NCBI GenBank assembly: GCA_902702965.1
Contig: CACRXP010000744.1
Coordinates: 38,493 to 102,492 of the forward strand
Origin: Spirometra erinaceieuropaei
Taxonomy: Eukaryota > Platyhelminthes > Cestoda > Diphyllobothriidea > Diphyllobothriidae
Length of the DNA stretch: 64,000 nt
Reading direction: 5' to 3'
Within the stretch, counting starts at the first letter, position 1, and each line of letters begins with the position of its first letter. This document shows positions 1 through 12,891 of this stretch, in pieces. The notes beneath the pieces are model-generated. The model did no database searches, had not been told where the DNA came from, and saw nothing but the letters and a program-made list of their open reading frames with translations. The position numbers and the translations under genes were made by a program.

Positions 1-731
1 TATTTCATGGAAAACATGCATAAAAATATTCATTCTTTTACTTATTCGGTAGAAAATCACGTCTTCTTCCAATTTCATACTCAAAAGAAAAATATAATTC
101 GGTTTTAAAAAAGTTTCTAATTGTGAGATTTTTAATACCGTTAAATGGGCGTTCATGAAACGTCATGTATCTGCATTTACGAATGTGGCAGACAATATTG
201 CCCAAATCCACTGCTTAATTTTATGAACCTCATATGATCTCCTCTTAACACCGTGGAGAAATGCATGGTTTTCCGTACACGGAAAGTATACAGCTTGTAG
301 TTTTGAAACCCTGCGTGCAAGTGTAACAGCAGGTCGGGTTCAAAATTATTCGGGAATTAGAAAAGTTTTTTAAAACCGAATTATACTCTTCTTTTTAGTA
401 TGAAATTGGAAGAAGACGTGATTTTCTACCGAATAAGTAAAAGAATGAATATTTTTATGCATGTTTTCCATGAAATAACATTGAATTTTCAAGGGCATCG
501 AAAATCAATGAGAAAATGGCATACTACGTACGTAGTCATTTTTTGCAGAGTATAGATCTTGCATGCAGCCGAAAATAAGTTCTTTCGAAAGCCGACACCC
601 TGAGGTAACTGGATCATTATAGATTTATGCTGTATCATGATTAGTTTTACAACACTACTTAATTTATCTTTTCGAAACGAGAACGCATTCCGAAATTTTG
701 GTTGACATTTCATGAGTTAGCACATCTACTG
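1..731 (-). mobile_element. Foldback element copy A (cut by the window start), subfamily 1
   Basis: The right-hand three quarters of a 1-kb foldback element. Positions 1-118 are the inner part of one arm, 119-352 the loop and 353-731 the full second arm. The loop appears inverted relative to most copies, so the element is on the minus strand. The outer end reads CATGAGTTAGCACATCTACTG followed by TA. No coding capacity is apparent. Confidence 0.9.
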
Positions 732-1575
732 TATATAGCGCACTGCTAGGCTAAGAGTCATAGACAAGCGAAGCGCTGCCTAAACCTGCAGTTTGTAGAA
801 ACTGAAGAAATGGCTTAATGCCTATACCAGAGCTTTCATCCAGGAAGGGGTCCAGAGACGCTGCTTGCAATATGCGGATGAACATGTTTTAGGAGGATAC
901 CCTACTTTTTTGACCTTATTCCATTTAGTAAAGATTCTGTAAGTGAGTCGGTTGGCTGTGATCCTAGCTCTTCTGCCTTCAGAAGTTTGTTTTGACAAGG
1001 AAAAAAGTTTTTAGAGAGCCGTTTTTTAACGTATTCCAAAAGGAATTCAGACCCCTAGTGTCTGTAGGCCGCTGCAAAGTTGTCTGCTTTTAAAAGATTT
1101 AAGTTAACTGCCAATCCGCCATAATCACTTTTCACGTCACTCTAAACGCCAAAGGAGAGTCAGCGACTATATAAAACATTAAAATATATTCTACTATGCC
1201 ATCGGAACCAGCCGCAAAAACGGCATGAAGTTAAGGCCTCTGGTTAACGCTTGAGCTTCCGTTGCATGTGTTTGTCCCTCTGGCTCCTCCATCCGATACT
1301 AGTGGCGAGATGGTAGGAATAATAGTTATGGAAGTGGTGGTGTGGGGATGGATTTGCTTGCTATGATTGTGCTGATGAATTTAACCTGTGGTGAAATGAA
1401 CATGAATAATAAGCTTCACGAAGTTTCTGAAGACGTCGGACCGACGCCTAACGACGTACTATATCCCCATTATCCGAATATAAGCAAACAATGTCTACTT
1501 TGTTCTCCTCTTCAAATCGGTTCTCTGGTCTTGACGTAGTGAAATAAACAGTTGTCTCTTGTTTTCAAACTGCAG
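732..1575. other. No gene supported
   Basis: Presumably intron of the kinase gene. No kinase exon, promoter or known repeat was recognised. Confidence 0.5.
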
Positions 1576-1728
1576 ACTGAGTGGCATTTCTCCATTTGCT
1601 GGTGATTCTCAAATCGAAACCTTCCAAAACATTCTCGAGTGTGCTGTTACCTTTGATCGCGAAGAGTTCGACGAGGTTTCCGCTGCGGCTCGCGATTTCA
1701 TGGATCGACTTTTGCAAAAGAATCCCAA
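1576..1728 (+). CDS. Kinase gene, exon A: DAPK/DRAK-type catalytic domain, subdomains X-XI
   Basis: Internal exon of a serine/threonine kinase of the CaMK group. The reading begins LSGISPFAGDSQIETFQNI and continues to DFMDRLLQKNP. That is the C-lobe pattern of DAPK, DRAK/STK17 and myosin-light-chain-type kinases: 'L.G.SPF.GD...ET..NI', then 'A.DF...LL.K.P'. The acceptor follows TTTTCAAACTGCAG and the donor is AA|GTACGT. The exon is 153 nt: one nucleotide completing a codon, 50 codons and two leftover nucleotides. It joins in phase to the exon at 7543, forming Lys-Lys-Arg. The preceding exon, which should carry the DxWSxGV motif, was not found in 1-1575, so the 5' part of the gene lies outside the window. 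Family assignment is by motif only; DAPK and DRAK cannot be separated from this fragment. Confidence 0.9.
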
Positions 1729-1754
1729 GTACGTTAGAGAAGCGGTTCACCTTG

Positions 1755-1812
1755 TCTCCCCCCTTATTATCATCATCATCGTCACCATCCTCCTCCTCCT
1801 CCCTCCTATCCC
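1755..1812 (+). repeat. Imperfect trinucleotide tract (ATC then TCC)
   Basis: TATCATCATCATCGTCACCA followed by TCCTCCTCCTCC, just inside the kinase intron. Confidence 0.7.
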
Positions 1813-2107
1813 ATTCATTCTCTAGAAAATTGAAGTAGTGCGTGGGCAGATTGTGTTTTGCAATACTTCCGTTCCCGTAGGCTTACATTAAATCTGAACT
1901 GGACAATATTTCCCCTTCTATTAACCGGTTTACTTCTTCCAGAGCCTCATGCTGAGCAAACCATGACATGTGCATTACATTTGCAACCGCACTCGTGTAA
2001 TGCAAAGCTAATGTGTATTTCACGCCCGAAAGCTGACTCGGTGAATCCTATCTAAATGCAACCGATGTCAGATGGGAGGGGGGGGGGCGAATTTGACAGC
2101 ACAACTG

Positions 2108-2168
2108 GATAGAGCGTTGGAGCCAAGTGATAAATGACTTACTGGTCCGGCTTCAAATGTTGGTAGCG
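2108..2168 (+). other. Possible tRNA-like sequence
   Basis: TGGATAGAGCGTTGGAGCC resembles the D-arm region of an Arg tRNA, and CCGGCTTCAAATGTTGG a B box, about 47 bases apart. No acceptor stem is clear. A poly-G run lies just upstream (about 2078-2087). Confidence 0.3.
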
Positions 2169-3544
2169 CCAGAGCGCGGGACTAGAAGATCACTGTCTGA
2201 GAACAGTCAAGTACTCGAAAATGGCAATACTAACATCCTTTCTTTTTGCAGATAAAAATTTTGGATAAAAGTCAGCGTTCTAGGCAAAGCATAGAGTGAA
2301 TAGAGTTATTCCTTAAGGTCGCTTTCGGAAATTGACCTACTAGGAGACGCACTAAAACATCATCATAAAATTATACATATGACATTAAAACGGTAATTAA
2401 GGCTGGCTAGGTTGAAAAGCAGAAGAAGAACATTGTCAGTGTAAATGTCAGGTTTCAGCAGGAATTTTATTATTCCACCTCAGAACTACCATCCGGGCCC
2501 TGTCTTTTACACAGGCACAAACATATTTTCCTTCCCAGTTTATCTTGTACGCACTGATCACTTCCGTTCTTCCCATTAAAGAAATAAAATGTGGAAGTGT
2601 ATTCCTCCAAAAATTTCCGACAAAATTCATGAAGCTACAATGCTCGAATTATTTTTTTGCCTGCAAGTAAGCCCTAGAACCAGAAAAATTCCTGTCAGAG
2701 GCCGTTTTCATGACAATGTCCACATTATTTATTTTAAGCTGAAAACTGGTGAGCCATCGGCCCCAGGTTTATATATACCGCAATGACGCAAAATTTAGTC
2801 ACATGAAATTGCAATTCGGATAAGCCTAGTACATACGGAAAAATCGATACACCCTATCTTTCTGATTTTCTGTTGTAAATCTTCCCAAACAACAGAAACT
2901 ATGCCGTTTAGAATAGTGTTTGGATCATAAATAATGAAATTGCAGTGGTAGATCAGTACTTCTAAAAGTGACAAGATCCGCATAGATTTAATTTAGAGAA
3001 GCGTGAGTGCATGTTCTGCTGCAACTTGTGCCAAGAAAAAAGGTAAAGGTTTTTTTTCAAACCCTTTCTAATCTAAAGCGTTTCTTTGATGATGCACGCA
3101 TCCTGATGTCCACGAATTTGTTGACTTAGTGGAGAAAACGCGCAGTTTCGCTAGCAAAACTTGGTATTTAATAAGCTTTGTAATGTCTCCTATATTAATA
3201 TGGCAGGAATTTGAAATTGTTTCCGGTCGTTGTGCGCATCGAGTAAATGGGAAATTTTAGAAGGAGGAAAAAGCACACTTGCTCTCCAAGTCAACAGCGT
3301 TATGAACCGAATTCTTGTATACTTTATGCTACGCAAGGTAAATATTAAAAAACCAGAGAAAATATAAATGGGTGGAGTAATTATTTTTGATGTTATAACG
3401 AAATTGGAAGCTACGAAATCTTTCAATGGAAGGCCGGCGTACCACGCGTGAATCAGTTTGAAATAAAGTTTGGCAGAAATTGTTCGTTCCTGTAATAATG
3501 CTTTAAATCCTTAGACCGACATTGTTGACGTGGTCAGATATAAA
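2169..3544. other. Intronic, nothing recognised
   Basis: AT-rich sequence of kinase intron A-B. Open frames are short and have no splice support. Confidence 0.5.
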
Positions 3545-4467
3545 AATAAACATGTTTTCTCATAAAAGGTAAACCGAAATTCCAAAGCGTTTTTGATTCG
3601 GAAAGATTACCTAAGTAGGATTATAATATTGATTACAGTACAGCATATTTTCAAAATATTTCATGTACGTCAGGATGCCGGTCTTTGGGCGAGTTACTTT
3701 TCGGCCACCTTCGAGAACAACGCTCTGAAAAATGACTACACAATTAATAGGATATTTCCCTTTTGATGCCATATAAATGAAAATATATGTTATAGAGGGG
3801 ATGCACAACAATATTCGTTTCCGTGTTCATTTAGTAACAAATGGCTGCCTTTGACGATTGAGCACACTTGGGCTCTAAAAATTTCTAATTATGACACTAT
3901 TTTATACCGCGAGGTATCTTATCATAATGCATCGAATGTGCCCATATATTAAGGCTGTTTATAAATTATGCAACTTAGCTCACTCGCATTGCGAAATTCG
4001 CGTCCTGTATGACACCCTTGCGCAACAAATAAACAGCCCAAAGTTTGAAAACCTTAAATGTACGCGTGACGACAGATAAGGATCAAAATTGTTCGGGAGT
4101 CGAAAATATTTTTTCTGCAAAATGTCATTTTTCAAGCCTATGTTTTGCAGGAGACATAAAATGCTACCAAATGAACACAAAATAGATACTTCTATGCATG
4201 CTCTCTACAAGGTATATTTGCATTTAGGATGGCATCGAAAATCGATGGGAAAAAATCCATATTACTTGTGTAATTATTTTTAACAAAGTGTAATTTTTGC
4301 AGGCGGTCGAAAAGAAACTCGTTCTGAAGTCGACACCCTGATGTGGCTGAAACATTTTGTGATGATGTTGCAAAATAGCTGATATTACAACTCTACCTTA
4401 GTAATCTTTTCGAATCAAAAGCACTTTGGAATCTCGAGTAACGTTTCATGAGTTAGCACATATATTG
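3545..4467 (-). mobile_element. Foldback element copy B, subfamily 1, in kinase intron A-B
   Basis: Two inverted arms around a loop in the same (minus) orientation as copy A. The left end is diverged: CTCATAAAAGGTAAACCG stands where other copies read CTCATGAAATGTCAACCG. The right end is CATGAGTTAGCACATATATTG followed by TA. It is among the more decayed copies. Confidence 0.82.
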
Positions 4468-6509
4468 TATTATTGGTGATCTATGATTGCTTAAATACCC
4501 TTGGAAATTTTATAGCATGTAACCTTCAAACTACTCATACGGTAGAACATCAGAACTCCTTACATGTTTACGAAATCATAAGGATCCCCACTCGGGAACC
4601 ATTTGTTTGGCAGCTCACAATGAGTGAGATCACAAACTCTGTTTGCTGTTTTTGCAGAGACCAAACGAAGTATGCAGTATTATTTCTCATTTGAGGATAC
4701 TAAAAACAGTTAAGTACAACAGACACTGATAGTTCATAATAAAAGGATGAATTTACACACAATTCCCCTCAGCAGTATTTTCGGCAGGTATTTCCTCATA
4801 AGACCGTACTTCCGTTCTCATTTATCATGGTCCTTGCTTGGAAACGAAGACAAAAGGTACTATACTTGAGATTCTGACAGGCAGCATTATTCCCATCCCT
4901 CCGCATTCCAACAGACTTGCAACTCTTCCTTATTTTTTTCAAAAGCGCAGTCAAAACAAACTTAAGGGAAACGAGTGGTTACCAGGTTGCGACTTTGCGT
5001 GAGAACTTGAACTGCTCGGTTCCTTGCCAGCAAACCGTGTTGTGCAAAACCGCTCGGCAGACGTAATACCCAGAAGTGGTGATGCAAGTAACGGGGAAAT
5101 GCGACAGTTTTAATGCTCTTACAAATTACCAGACTTTTGGTATCAGTACGCTCATATCAGCATCGACCATCACGAGCGAAAAAACATGCCAATGGACTCT
5201 CTAGAACATAAGTTGTTGCTATGCCAAGTCCTGGGTAAAATGCGCATTCTTTCTTTCCGACCGGACACCCAATAACCTAACCCTATCGGACGCTGAAACA
5301 TCTTTGCAAGCCCAGAAGTTAGGGACCTTTGTCGACCAGAAACATCCTGAATTGTAAGAGCATGCAACATTTAACCAAACACTTAAAGGCGTGCTTTTCA
5401 GGGGAATGACCAACGCGATTTATATTTGGACAAGATGAGCGGTTTCAAGAAAATGTTTCTAAGAATGCTTAGAAGACGAAAATTATCAAAATTCAAGTCA
5501 AATATATTAGCGACGCAACTATTTCAAATGTTCGCCGTCGTTACTACAATTTTAGTTCTTCTTAAAACTCTCAAGATTTCTGATAATTGAAGTAGGTCTA
5601 ATCGTGTTTCCTGGACACGATGAGGGAGAAATGTGCTTTAAATAACATGAAGATTTTGGGAGTAATCTTATATACCCCATTTAACTGTACGATTTAGGAG
5701 AATTGCTTAAAGTTCTATGGTGCCTTTCAGTTATCGATGTGATTTAATACCAGCTTTTAAATGCAAACTCCAAGCGTCTTCTTCCTCTGCAAGATGGCGA
5801 TAAAGTTGAATTTTAATGCAAGTCTTGTATAATTTGTTGATATGCGGAACCCGCGTAAAACGACAGGCAAGTGTATGCACACACTAACCGCACACAGAAA
5901 ATAGCGCGAAGTCATGAGTCATTTTGAATCGCGGACCCTGTGACAATGTTCCAGCGCGGAGTGTGTACACGAGTTAGTTCAACTCGCACGGACCATAACA
6001 AGTTTAACTTCGATACTTTGTCAGAATTTATGGAAATTTCATTCCCTCATGCATTAATATTCGCTTTGAGTAGTCTCTGGTATGTACGATATTTTTGACG
6101 GTCGTTTTTGCAATGGGATGATGTTGTTTTCATGGATACTATGGTCGCACCACTTTATAGCACTCCACAGTTTTTTTCTGGCAGCCACCCTGAGGCTGGT
6201 AGTCTATTTTTGAAAATAGACTTTCGTCCGTAAATTGGACCTTATCACCAAATACGTAAACGGATAGTCCGAAGTTTCAACTGCATGCTTGAATTCACCA
6301 TTAAAGGCAAAAAACAATAAAGATGACTGGTATCCGCTGACAGTTTTCAGGCACCTGGTTCCCTGTCGATAGATGTGCTTGCGCTCCCACTGGGTGTAGT
6401 GGGTGTGTGCGTGGTTGCCCATGGACTTGTGTCATCCTTCTTTTTCTAACCCATTTTTGCTGATGGTCAAAATCCTGGTCAAGTTTTTGTAGTGGACGAG
6501 GGGGTGAGA
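4468..6509. other. Intronic, nothing recognised
   Basis: Unique-looking sequence. Short facing words (ATGCTCTTACA near 5115 and TGTAAGAGCAT near 5355) hint at an old inverted repeat but do not extend. Confidence 0.45.
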
Positions 6510-6743
6510 TGGCATGTCTAGGTGCGGGTTCGATCGTGCCAGCCACCTGCGCCTTCCCCCGCCTTCGGTCTTGCTGACTTTGTCTTGACACCGGGCTCAG
6601 GAAGGCACGGATGAGAGAGTGCGGTTGATGCTGAGCAAGTCTACTATTACTGTAAACTAACTCACACGCAAGTCACCATGCCTGCTCTCACCTTGCCGTG
6701 GAACACACGGTGGACATCGTCGGCAACGACGGTTAAATTGTCA
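6510..6743 (+). repeat. Dispersed repeat V, copy 1
   Basis: A 234-bp unit. It starts with CTAGGTGCGGGTTC, which resembles an RNA polymerase III B box. ACACCGGGCTCAGG lies in the middle and GTGGACATCGTCGGCAACGA near the end. Five other copies occur in this window. Confidence 0.7.
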
Positions 6744-7542
6744 ATACTAGGTGGTACAATAATTGCTTGGTCAGTTGGTTTCACTATAATAACTAAATGT
6801 CTCTATAACTTCGCGAGTTTATCTTAAGTGACGAATATACGAAGTTTACTCCTGACTTAATAGTCTCCTTTGATTTCACGCTCCCCAACTTCAGCGTATT
6901 TTTGCCATCTGCCAGATCTGTCCGCTGGTATTTTACTTTCTAAACCGGAAGCCACTTTACCAGACTTTCAGGGACGTTTTGAGTGTAGGCCCATACTGTA
7001 TTCGGCGGACTTTCTACGGTTCCCCGAACGAATGATGTGGCATACGGCCCGATACTCTGCATGTAGTTTAGCGCAACACACGTAGAAGGACCAATAGCAG
7101 TGAAAATACGATTCCCAGGTAGCAGATCAAAAGAAGAGGAAGCGTTAGGATAAAGACTCTATGACGGCGGTTCTTTAGTGTTTACGTAAATATTTGCTTT
7201 TGAAAACCAGCTTTTTAAACGAATTCGTTGCTTGCGGCTTACGATCGTCAAGGCGTAATATCTAATTTTGATTACAATCACCCTTGTTCTAACTATTAAA
7301 TAACGAATATGGTTGCATGTTTGATAAATTCATAAAGCATCTTACGAAAGCATAGACGCTAGCATAATGAATTTACGAATGTCGTTATGATGTAGCATCT
7401 CATCTGCCAATGTACAAGTGATGAACAGACCTACTCAGAAAATGGCAGTGTCAAGTTTTGACTTACAAAGCTATTTGCAGAATTCAGCCATAATTGTACA
7501 TGCATACACAACGAAAACTTTCGCCTTTTTATGCGTTTGTAG

Positions 7543-7588
7543 GAAGCGAGCAACGGCGGCTGAGTCTCTTCGACACGCGTGGATACAG
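7543..7588 (+). CDS. Kinase gene, exon B: end of the catalytic domain (subdomain XI)
   Basis: A 46-nt microexon: one nucleotide plus 15 codons reading KRATAAESLRHAWIQ. With exon A it gives 'LLQKNPKKRATAAESLRHAWIQ' across the junction, the standard end of a CaMK-group kinase domain: the invariant subdomain XI Arg, then the H-x-W box where DAPK and DRAK have HPWI or HSWL. The acceptor is TTATGCGTTTGTAG and the donor CAG|GTACGTG, both strong. The intron before it is 5.8 kb and carries foldback copy B. The exon ends in phase 0, which fits the exon at 12002. Confidence 0.9.
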
Positions 7589-8144
7589 GTACGTGAGAAC
7601 TTCAACACCTGAAAATGTGTATTATTAATGAGAGGGGCGTGTGATTTTTTCGACAAGATCGTACCTCGCGACAGAATGCCAGCCAATGCAGCAAAGGGCG
7701 TGATGTTCTTTACAAGTTTTTACACGCACATATGTACCCTGGGAAGCAGGCTTGCATTCTTTTATCGTTTTTCCCATTTATCATACTCTCCCGATGCAAA
7801 ATATACTGGAGAAGTTAAGCTGACACCCAGATGGACTGTGCCGCCGTTGCGTTTGACCAAGCCTGGACCCACATTGACCATCTACATGAGTTACACCACG
7901 CTAAATTGTACAGAGTCCTTAGCTGTGGCCCCGTACATTCGTGAGGCACACATTAGTTGGGGACTCGCGTCATCAGTCGGCCGACAAACTTGGGAAAAAT
8001 GAGAGTAAATCTGGGATGTCCATCTACATGGAATTTCGGGACATCCCTCACACTAATAAATCTGACGCGTTTAACTCTTCCACAAACCGCTAACAAGTGT
8101 GACTTTGAAGGCTGTCCCTTTGAAACAAGCGTCTGTAGTGGTTA

Positions 8145-8630
8145 TGTAGTGAGACTGTGTGCTATGAGCGCTAAGACTACCAAATCGAATCTCAAGTCGT
8201 AAGGAGAGGAGACGGAAGGCACCAGAACAAGGGGTTTATTGTGCACAGAGCCCGGAGTTGTCCTTTCAGGCGGCAGTGGTCATTGGCGAAGCCATGGCTG
8301 GTGTTGACTGCGTCCAGTCGGGCCTGAGAGTCCCTGAGATAGTGGTGGCAACCGCCTTTGTAGATCGTGGGCCAAACTAAAGTGGTGTCTAGTCAGTGTG
8401 TGTTGCATTTTCCGAGGGGTGGTGTCCCAGTGGTTGCACTTGCAGGGGGGGGTGCGTTCAAGTTGCCGCATGTGCAGCTGCGGCTGTGCGGACGCAGGTA
8501 TGCCCGAGCTGTCGGTCGTGTGACTTCAGGTCAGTGCGTCTGGAACGGCTCACCGCAAAAGGGCGGATGACCTTGGGGTAGCGACGCCTCAAACAATGAC
8601 GCCAGACCGGTCATGATGGCTGCCCGCTAC
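8145..8630 (-). repeat. Dispersed repeat K, copy 1
   Basis: About 485 bp shared in the same orientation with 46378-46880. Landmarks are GGCGGCAGTGG, GTTGACTGCGTCCAGTC, CCGAGGGGTGGTGTCCCA, TATGCCCGAGCTGTCG and CTGCCCGCTAC, where homology stops. On the minus strand both copies carry AATAAA (here 8235-8240) followed by a GT-rich stretch, so the minus strand is probably the sense strand of a retroelement 3' end. Protein identity was not recognised. Confidence 0.75.
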
Positions 8631-9035
8631 ACGTCTGACTACAATCGTTCCATCTTGATGTGGCCAGTTCAAAAAAGATCACTCAGGTGACATCCGGGCA
8701 CGAGTTAGACGACAACTTCGAATCTCGTAAGCTACAGTGCTAAATTTTACCTGAAACCTGAATGTCTCTGAGAGACCATTAGTATATCGGGGAGAAAAAA
8801 GAGAGTCTGCTCCTTCCAGCTCGCATTCAATGTCTAATTTTTCACCATGGATCGTAAAATATTACGACGCGCTAATAGTCTTGGTTTGGTAGGTTGGCAA
8901 TTGAAGAGAAGACCCGGTCCTCTCCGGGAGCTTGGGTCAATATGGAGTGGTTTTCTGTCAATATGAACCTTATTGCAGTCACACTGGCATGATATTTGAG
9001 ACATCTCCCAGTGGGGTCTGCTATGTATGGACTTA

Positions 9036-9917
9036 AAGTCAATGGCCGATCCTATGAAACGCTAACCGAACTTCCGAAACTCGTTTTCGACTAGTAAGAA
9101 TTAGGTTAGCGAGATTGTAAGATTGACTGTCTTGTGATACAATTCCAAGATATTTCATACATGTCAGAATGTCGGCTTTTGAATACATTTCGTTTCGGTG
9201 GCCTGAAAAACAACACTCGATAAAAAAGGACTACTAAGTAGTGTACACTTCTTCTACTGATTATTGGTGTCATTAAAGCCTTAAATATATTTTATAAAAG
9301 CATGCACAAAATATTTTTGCACTCGTTTAGCAGGAATTTATATCTTTTCCAAATTTCATGCTCGCGTGAAGGGTTTAAAGACGTTTTTCCATTTCCAAAT
9401 ATTTTTGAACGCAATATGCCGTTGCATTTGCGTTTAGAGCTTTCATCCCACAAGCCGTATACTTTTCGTACAAGGACTATCATGCATTCCCCATATTGCT
9501 AAGAAGGTGTCACATATGGCTCCTAAAATTTTGCAATTGAAATAGACTGTGTTTCACGCGTCATTGAGAACATCAATAAACGGACAGGCACGATCACTTT
9601 GAATGGACTTTGCACAGTCTAGAATATCTCATAATTAGGAGTATTTTAAAACCAAAATATACCCTTTTTGACTGAAAATAATTTAAAGAAAACATGATTT
9701 TCTGTCAATTGAGTGCAACAAGTCTGTTGTTTCTATTTTTCTCTGGCATTTATTCAAGTTCTATGGGCAATGAAAATCAATTACAAAAACGCATGCTACA
9801 TAGGAGTTACTTTTTCCGAGTGCATTTTTTCAGGCGGCCTCTTTAACTCATCCTTCGTAGCCGAAAACGCATTTTGGAATTTCGACTGAAATTTTATGAG
9901 ATCAGTCACTGACAGTG
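9036..9917 (+). mobile_element. Foldback element copy C, subfamily 2, in kinase intron B-C
   Basis: The left end, after a TA, reads AAGTCAATGGCCGATCCTATG, a worn version of the subfamily 2 terminus CAGTGCGTGACCGATCTCATG. The right end is ATGAGATCAGTCACTGACAGTG followed by TA. The loop is in the plus orientation (CCAAATATTTTTGAACG). It is older than copies G and I judging by divergence between its arms. Confidence 0.82.
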
Positions 9918-12001
9918 TATACCAAACCGCTTGATGAACGTGTAGGCGGGCTATTTAGCTTTGTTAGTCACTGTGTCCATGCCTATCTGCAGCCATACTA
10001 ACTTGGCCCTGCCTTAGGAATATGGCGGAATGCGACGAGATAATGATGTACGTAGGTGCAAAGAAGGTCCAATGTCCTGTAAACAACTTCCCACGCAAAC
10101 CACGATTGCGCTGCCAAGTCCGGGATGAACCTCGTGGCTTGCGACAACCCAAATCTCAAGTGCGTTAAACGTTACTTATAGAAACTGGAATTAGAACGCC
10201 TGGTCGGAAGATCGGGAGGACATCTTCAGGGAGACAAACATTTTTGACTCAAATTATTGAGTGAAACCTCTTCAAAAACAGAAGCGAGATATTGAGATTG
10301 TTTTACGTAATTTGACATTTGGCAAAATTTTGCCTCTATTTTTGTCTTATACACGTTACTAGTACTCTTTACCTAGTCAGGTTTCGAATACAGGCACTAG
10401 CTAAATAATCGTAACCTTGGTTCAGCAACCTTCTGAATAAGATTTGGTGTTCTTCCTGTGGTTTCTGGTACACTTTTAATGATAGCTCTGACATCATTAT
10501 GCCAAAATAAGTAGACATATGTTTTTAACTTAATACGACCTTGGGAAGTTTTACACTGAGAGAATCAAATGTCAGCAGAATAAGCTAATGCGCGACTGGC
10601 CGTAGACATTAAAAATTCTCAACTCTTTCGGTCAAAATCGGCCGACATCGTTTACAGTGGTAGAATAAGTTGGGTGTGGCCATCCATTTCTCCTTTACAA
10701 ATTGCCATCCCGGAACATTAAACTTTGCCAGTCTATGCTGGGGAAGCTGGAGTTTGAACGAGACGACAATCCCATACCAGAAAGTGTAACGCAAATTGTT
10801 AGCGTCTCATGAAACGAGTTGCTGACAAGGGATTAATAAAGTATTTATACGGAGAAGATTTTAAGAGTCAGCAGTGACGGAGTGTGCTGAATGTTGTACT
10901 TTAGGCGGCCTGAACTTGATTCATTCCTACAGCGCTAGAATTAGGTCACTTTCCCTTCTTACCCGTTTAACTTTCCTTGGAAACTTGTCTAACGTAGTTG
11001 AACTTTTTCTGCACATACATGCATATTCATCTGACATGACACTTGCCGTTTATGGTTTTGTTGTCCTGCCTAAGCTTAACACGATGGGAATTTATTATAT
11101 TAACTGAACGAAACCAAAAAGAATTAACCAAACCCTTGGATTTGAATACCCTTCAGTTCAGGTCTTTGACTACGGTTCTCTTCCTGACATATCTCTTTAA
11201 CATGCCATGATCACACACACATTGTTAAGAAGCCAATTTTGTTATATTAAAGTTGGTAAAAATTAGGGCGGAACAGTCCAAACTAGTCTGCTTGATTTTT
11301 TAACAAGGGCTTCTTTGTCCATCATATCATATCCTTGCCCAGGTCAGCTAAAATGTTTCTATCGCTAAACCCACAACGCTGAAATACCTACATTCGTTGA
11401 AAAACAAAATTGTATTTCAAAAGATCGCTACAGTTCTTAGACCGTTAAACCTCAACAAAATGAGGCGAATAGATGAGCGGTCCTAAATATTTATAAACGG
11501 TTGATAGGAAAAACAGTATGGGCTAAAGTTTCCAAGTGCAGTCTGGATGCTTCAAAATAATTTTCGACGTGAAAAGCACCCAGAAAGTAGAACCAAAGGT
11601 TCATTCAGAGAAATAGAGATGGGTCGGAAAAGATTATTACTGTTAGATAGGACACCCCATGGTTGTCAGTGTCTTATAAAATAAATTGCCGAAGTGTTCT
11701 GCTCTAATCAATTTTGCGGCATGATCGAATGCCCAGATACGTCGTTATATGCTCGGCTGACATTTATGAAAATACGGATTCCGAGCCTAGGTTGCGCAGG
11801 AGCTGGTCTGGCAGTTGCCCAAATTGAAGTGTTGGGCGCCAGGGGTCCTCCTCTTGTCTTGATTACACATCAAAGGAGGGTTCACGGAGAGATTGTGGAT
11901 CTCAGAATGGGGAAAAACATGAAACTTACTTTTGGCATATACAGAATCTTGCTGAGCGAAGTGGGAGACTGTTTAGATTGATAGAAAATATTTTGGTTTA
12001 G
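9918..12001. other. Intronic, nothing recognised
   Basis: End of kinase intron B-C. A 95-codon frame at 11694 has no supporting signals. Confidence 0.45.
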
Positions 12002-12118
12002 AGCTCCTGTACGACCTCCGAATCACAAATTCCCGTAATCCAGAGGATGGACCTCCCTGCACTCAAAAATGCAGCAGTGTTCGACAACTGTTCGTCTATC
12101 CTGTCTGTGGACAACAAG
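12002..12118 (+). CDS. Kinase gene, exon C: start of the C-terminal tail
   Basis: An exon of exactly 39 codons, open from acceptor (ATATTTTGGTTTAG) to donor (AAG|GTGTGT), phase 0 at both ends and so compatible with exon B. The product starts SSCTTSESQIPVIQRMDLPA and ends SILSVDNK. It is Ser/Thr-rich with no recognised domain. This fits the region after the catalytic domain of DRAK-like kinases, which is poorly conserved and Ser-rich. Support comes from splice signals and phase only, not from homology. Confidence 0.72.
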
Positions 12119-12825
12119 GTGTGTTTTTATTTCTATCCTTTCATTTAATTCTGTGGAATGTTTTGCGTAGGGCTAAACTAAAAATATGTTCACATTCCTT
12201 CTGGTGCAAGGTCACATTCCAATGAACCCTTTCCTAACGTGGGCCTTTACCCAGCTGTCTGTCTTACAGGGTTTTGCCTACAGCATATTTCATCTGTAGT
12301 TAAACTTTTGTTGCAAAGCGCCTAATTTAGATTCGACTGAATTTGCTCTCGTGTAGGTAAATTATATCTTTTGGTCAAAACGTTAAGAAAAAATATCTTA
12401 TAAATGTTTTCCAGCACAGCTTTATTCTCAACAAATTTAATTATCCTTGTCTCAAAAATGCACACCTTATTTTTTCGGTGTATTTCTCATTTTCTGATCA
12501 CGGTGTGTCCGCTGTCTTTTAAATCGTGTGATAAGTGGCCGCCTAGTAAATACTAATATTTGATGACTGCACAAAACAGGTCGACCACAGACATCCTTTT
12601 TATGCCAATTAACAGTTAGCCGTCTCCGGCGCTTGGGAAGACCAGCTGTGTAAAAGCCCTTCGGGTTCTTCAAGAAGGCGAGGCGGCAATTAACGGTTGC
12701 AGACCTTGCTGATTGTGCCATCCGAAGCACTCATTAGGCGAAGTGGTTGTTTTCGAGCGGGCCACTTTTGGCCTTCTCCTATCTTTGTCCTTTGCAATTT
12801 AATAGCCTTTTGTCGGTTGGCAGAG

Positions 12826-12891
12826 GATGGTATTCGAGCAGGGGAGGATTCGGGGTCGCGAGAAGCAGGAGATAATTTGAATCAGGACCTC
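12826..12891 (+). CDS. Candidate cassette exon in the kinase tail
   Basis: A 22-codon open block, phase 0 at both ends, lying between exons C and D. The acceptor region is GCCTTTTGTCGGTTGGCAGAG. Two AGs stand in tandem, and the second gives the compatible phase. The donor is CTC|GTAGAA. It reads DGIRAGEDSGSREAGDNLNQ and is strongly acidic. Exons C and D also join in frame without it, so if real it would be an optional exon. The first AG would normally be preferred and the donor is only fair, hence the low confidence. Confidence 0.22.
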
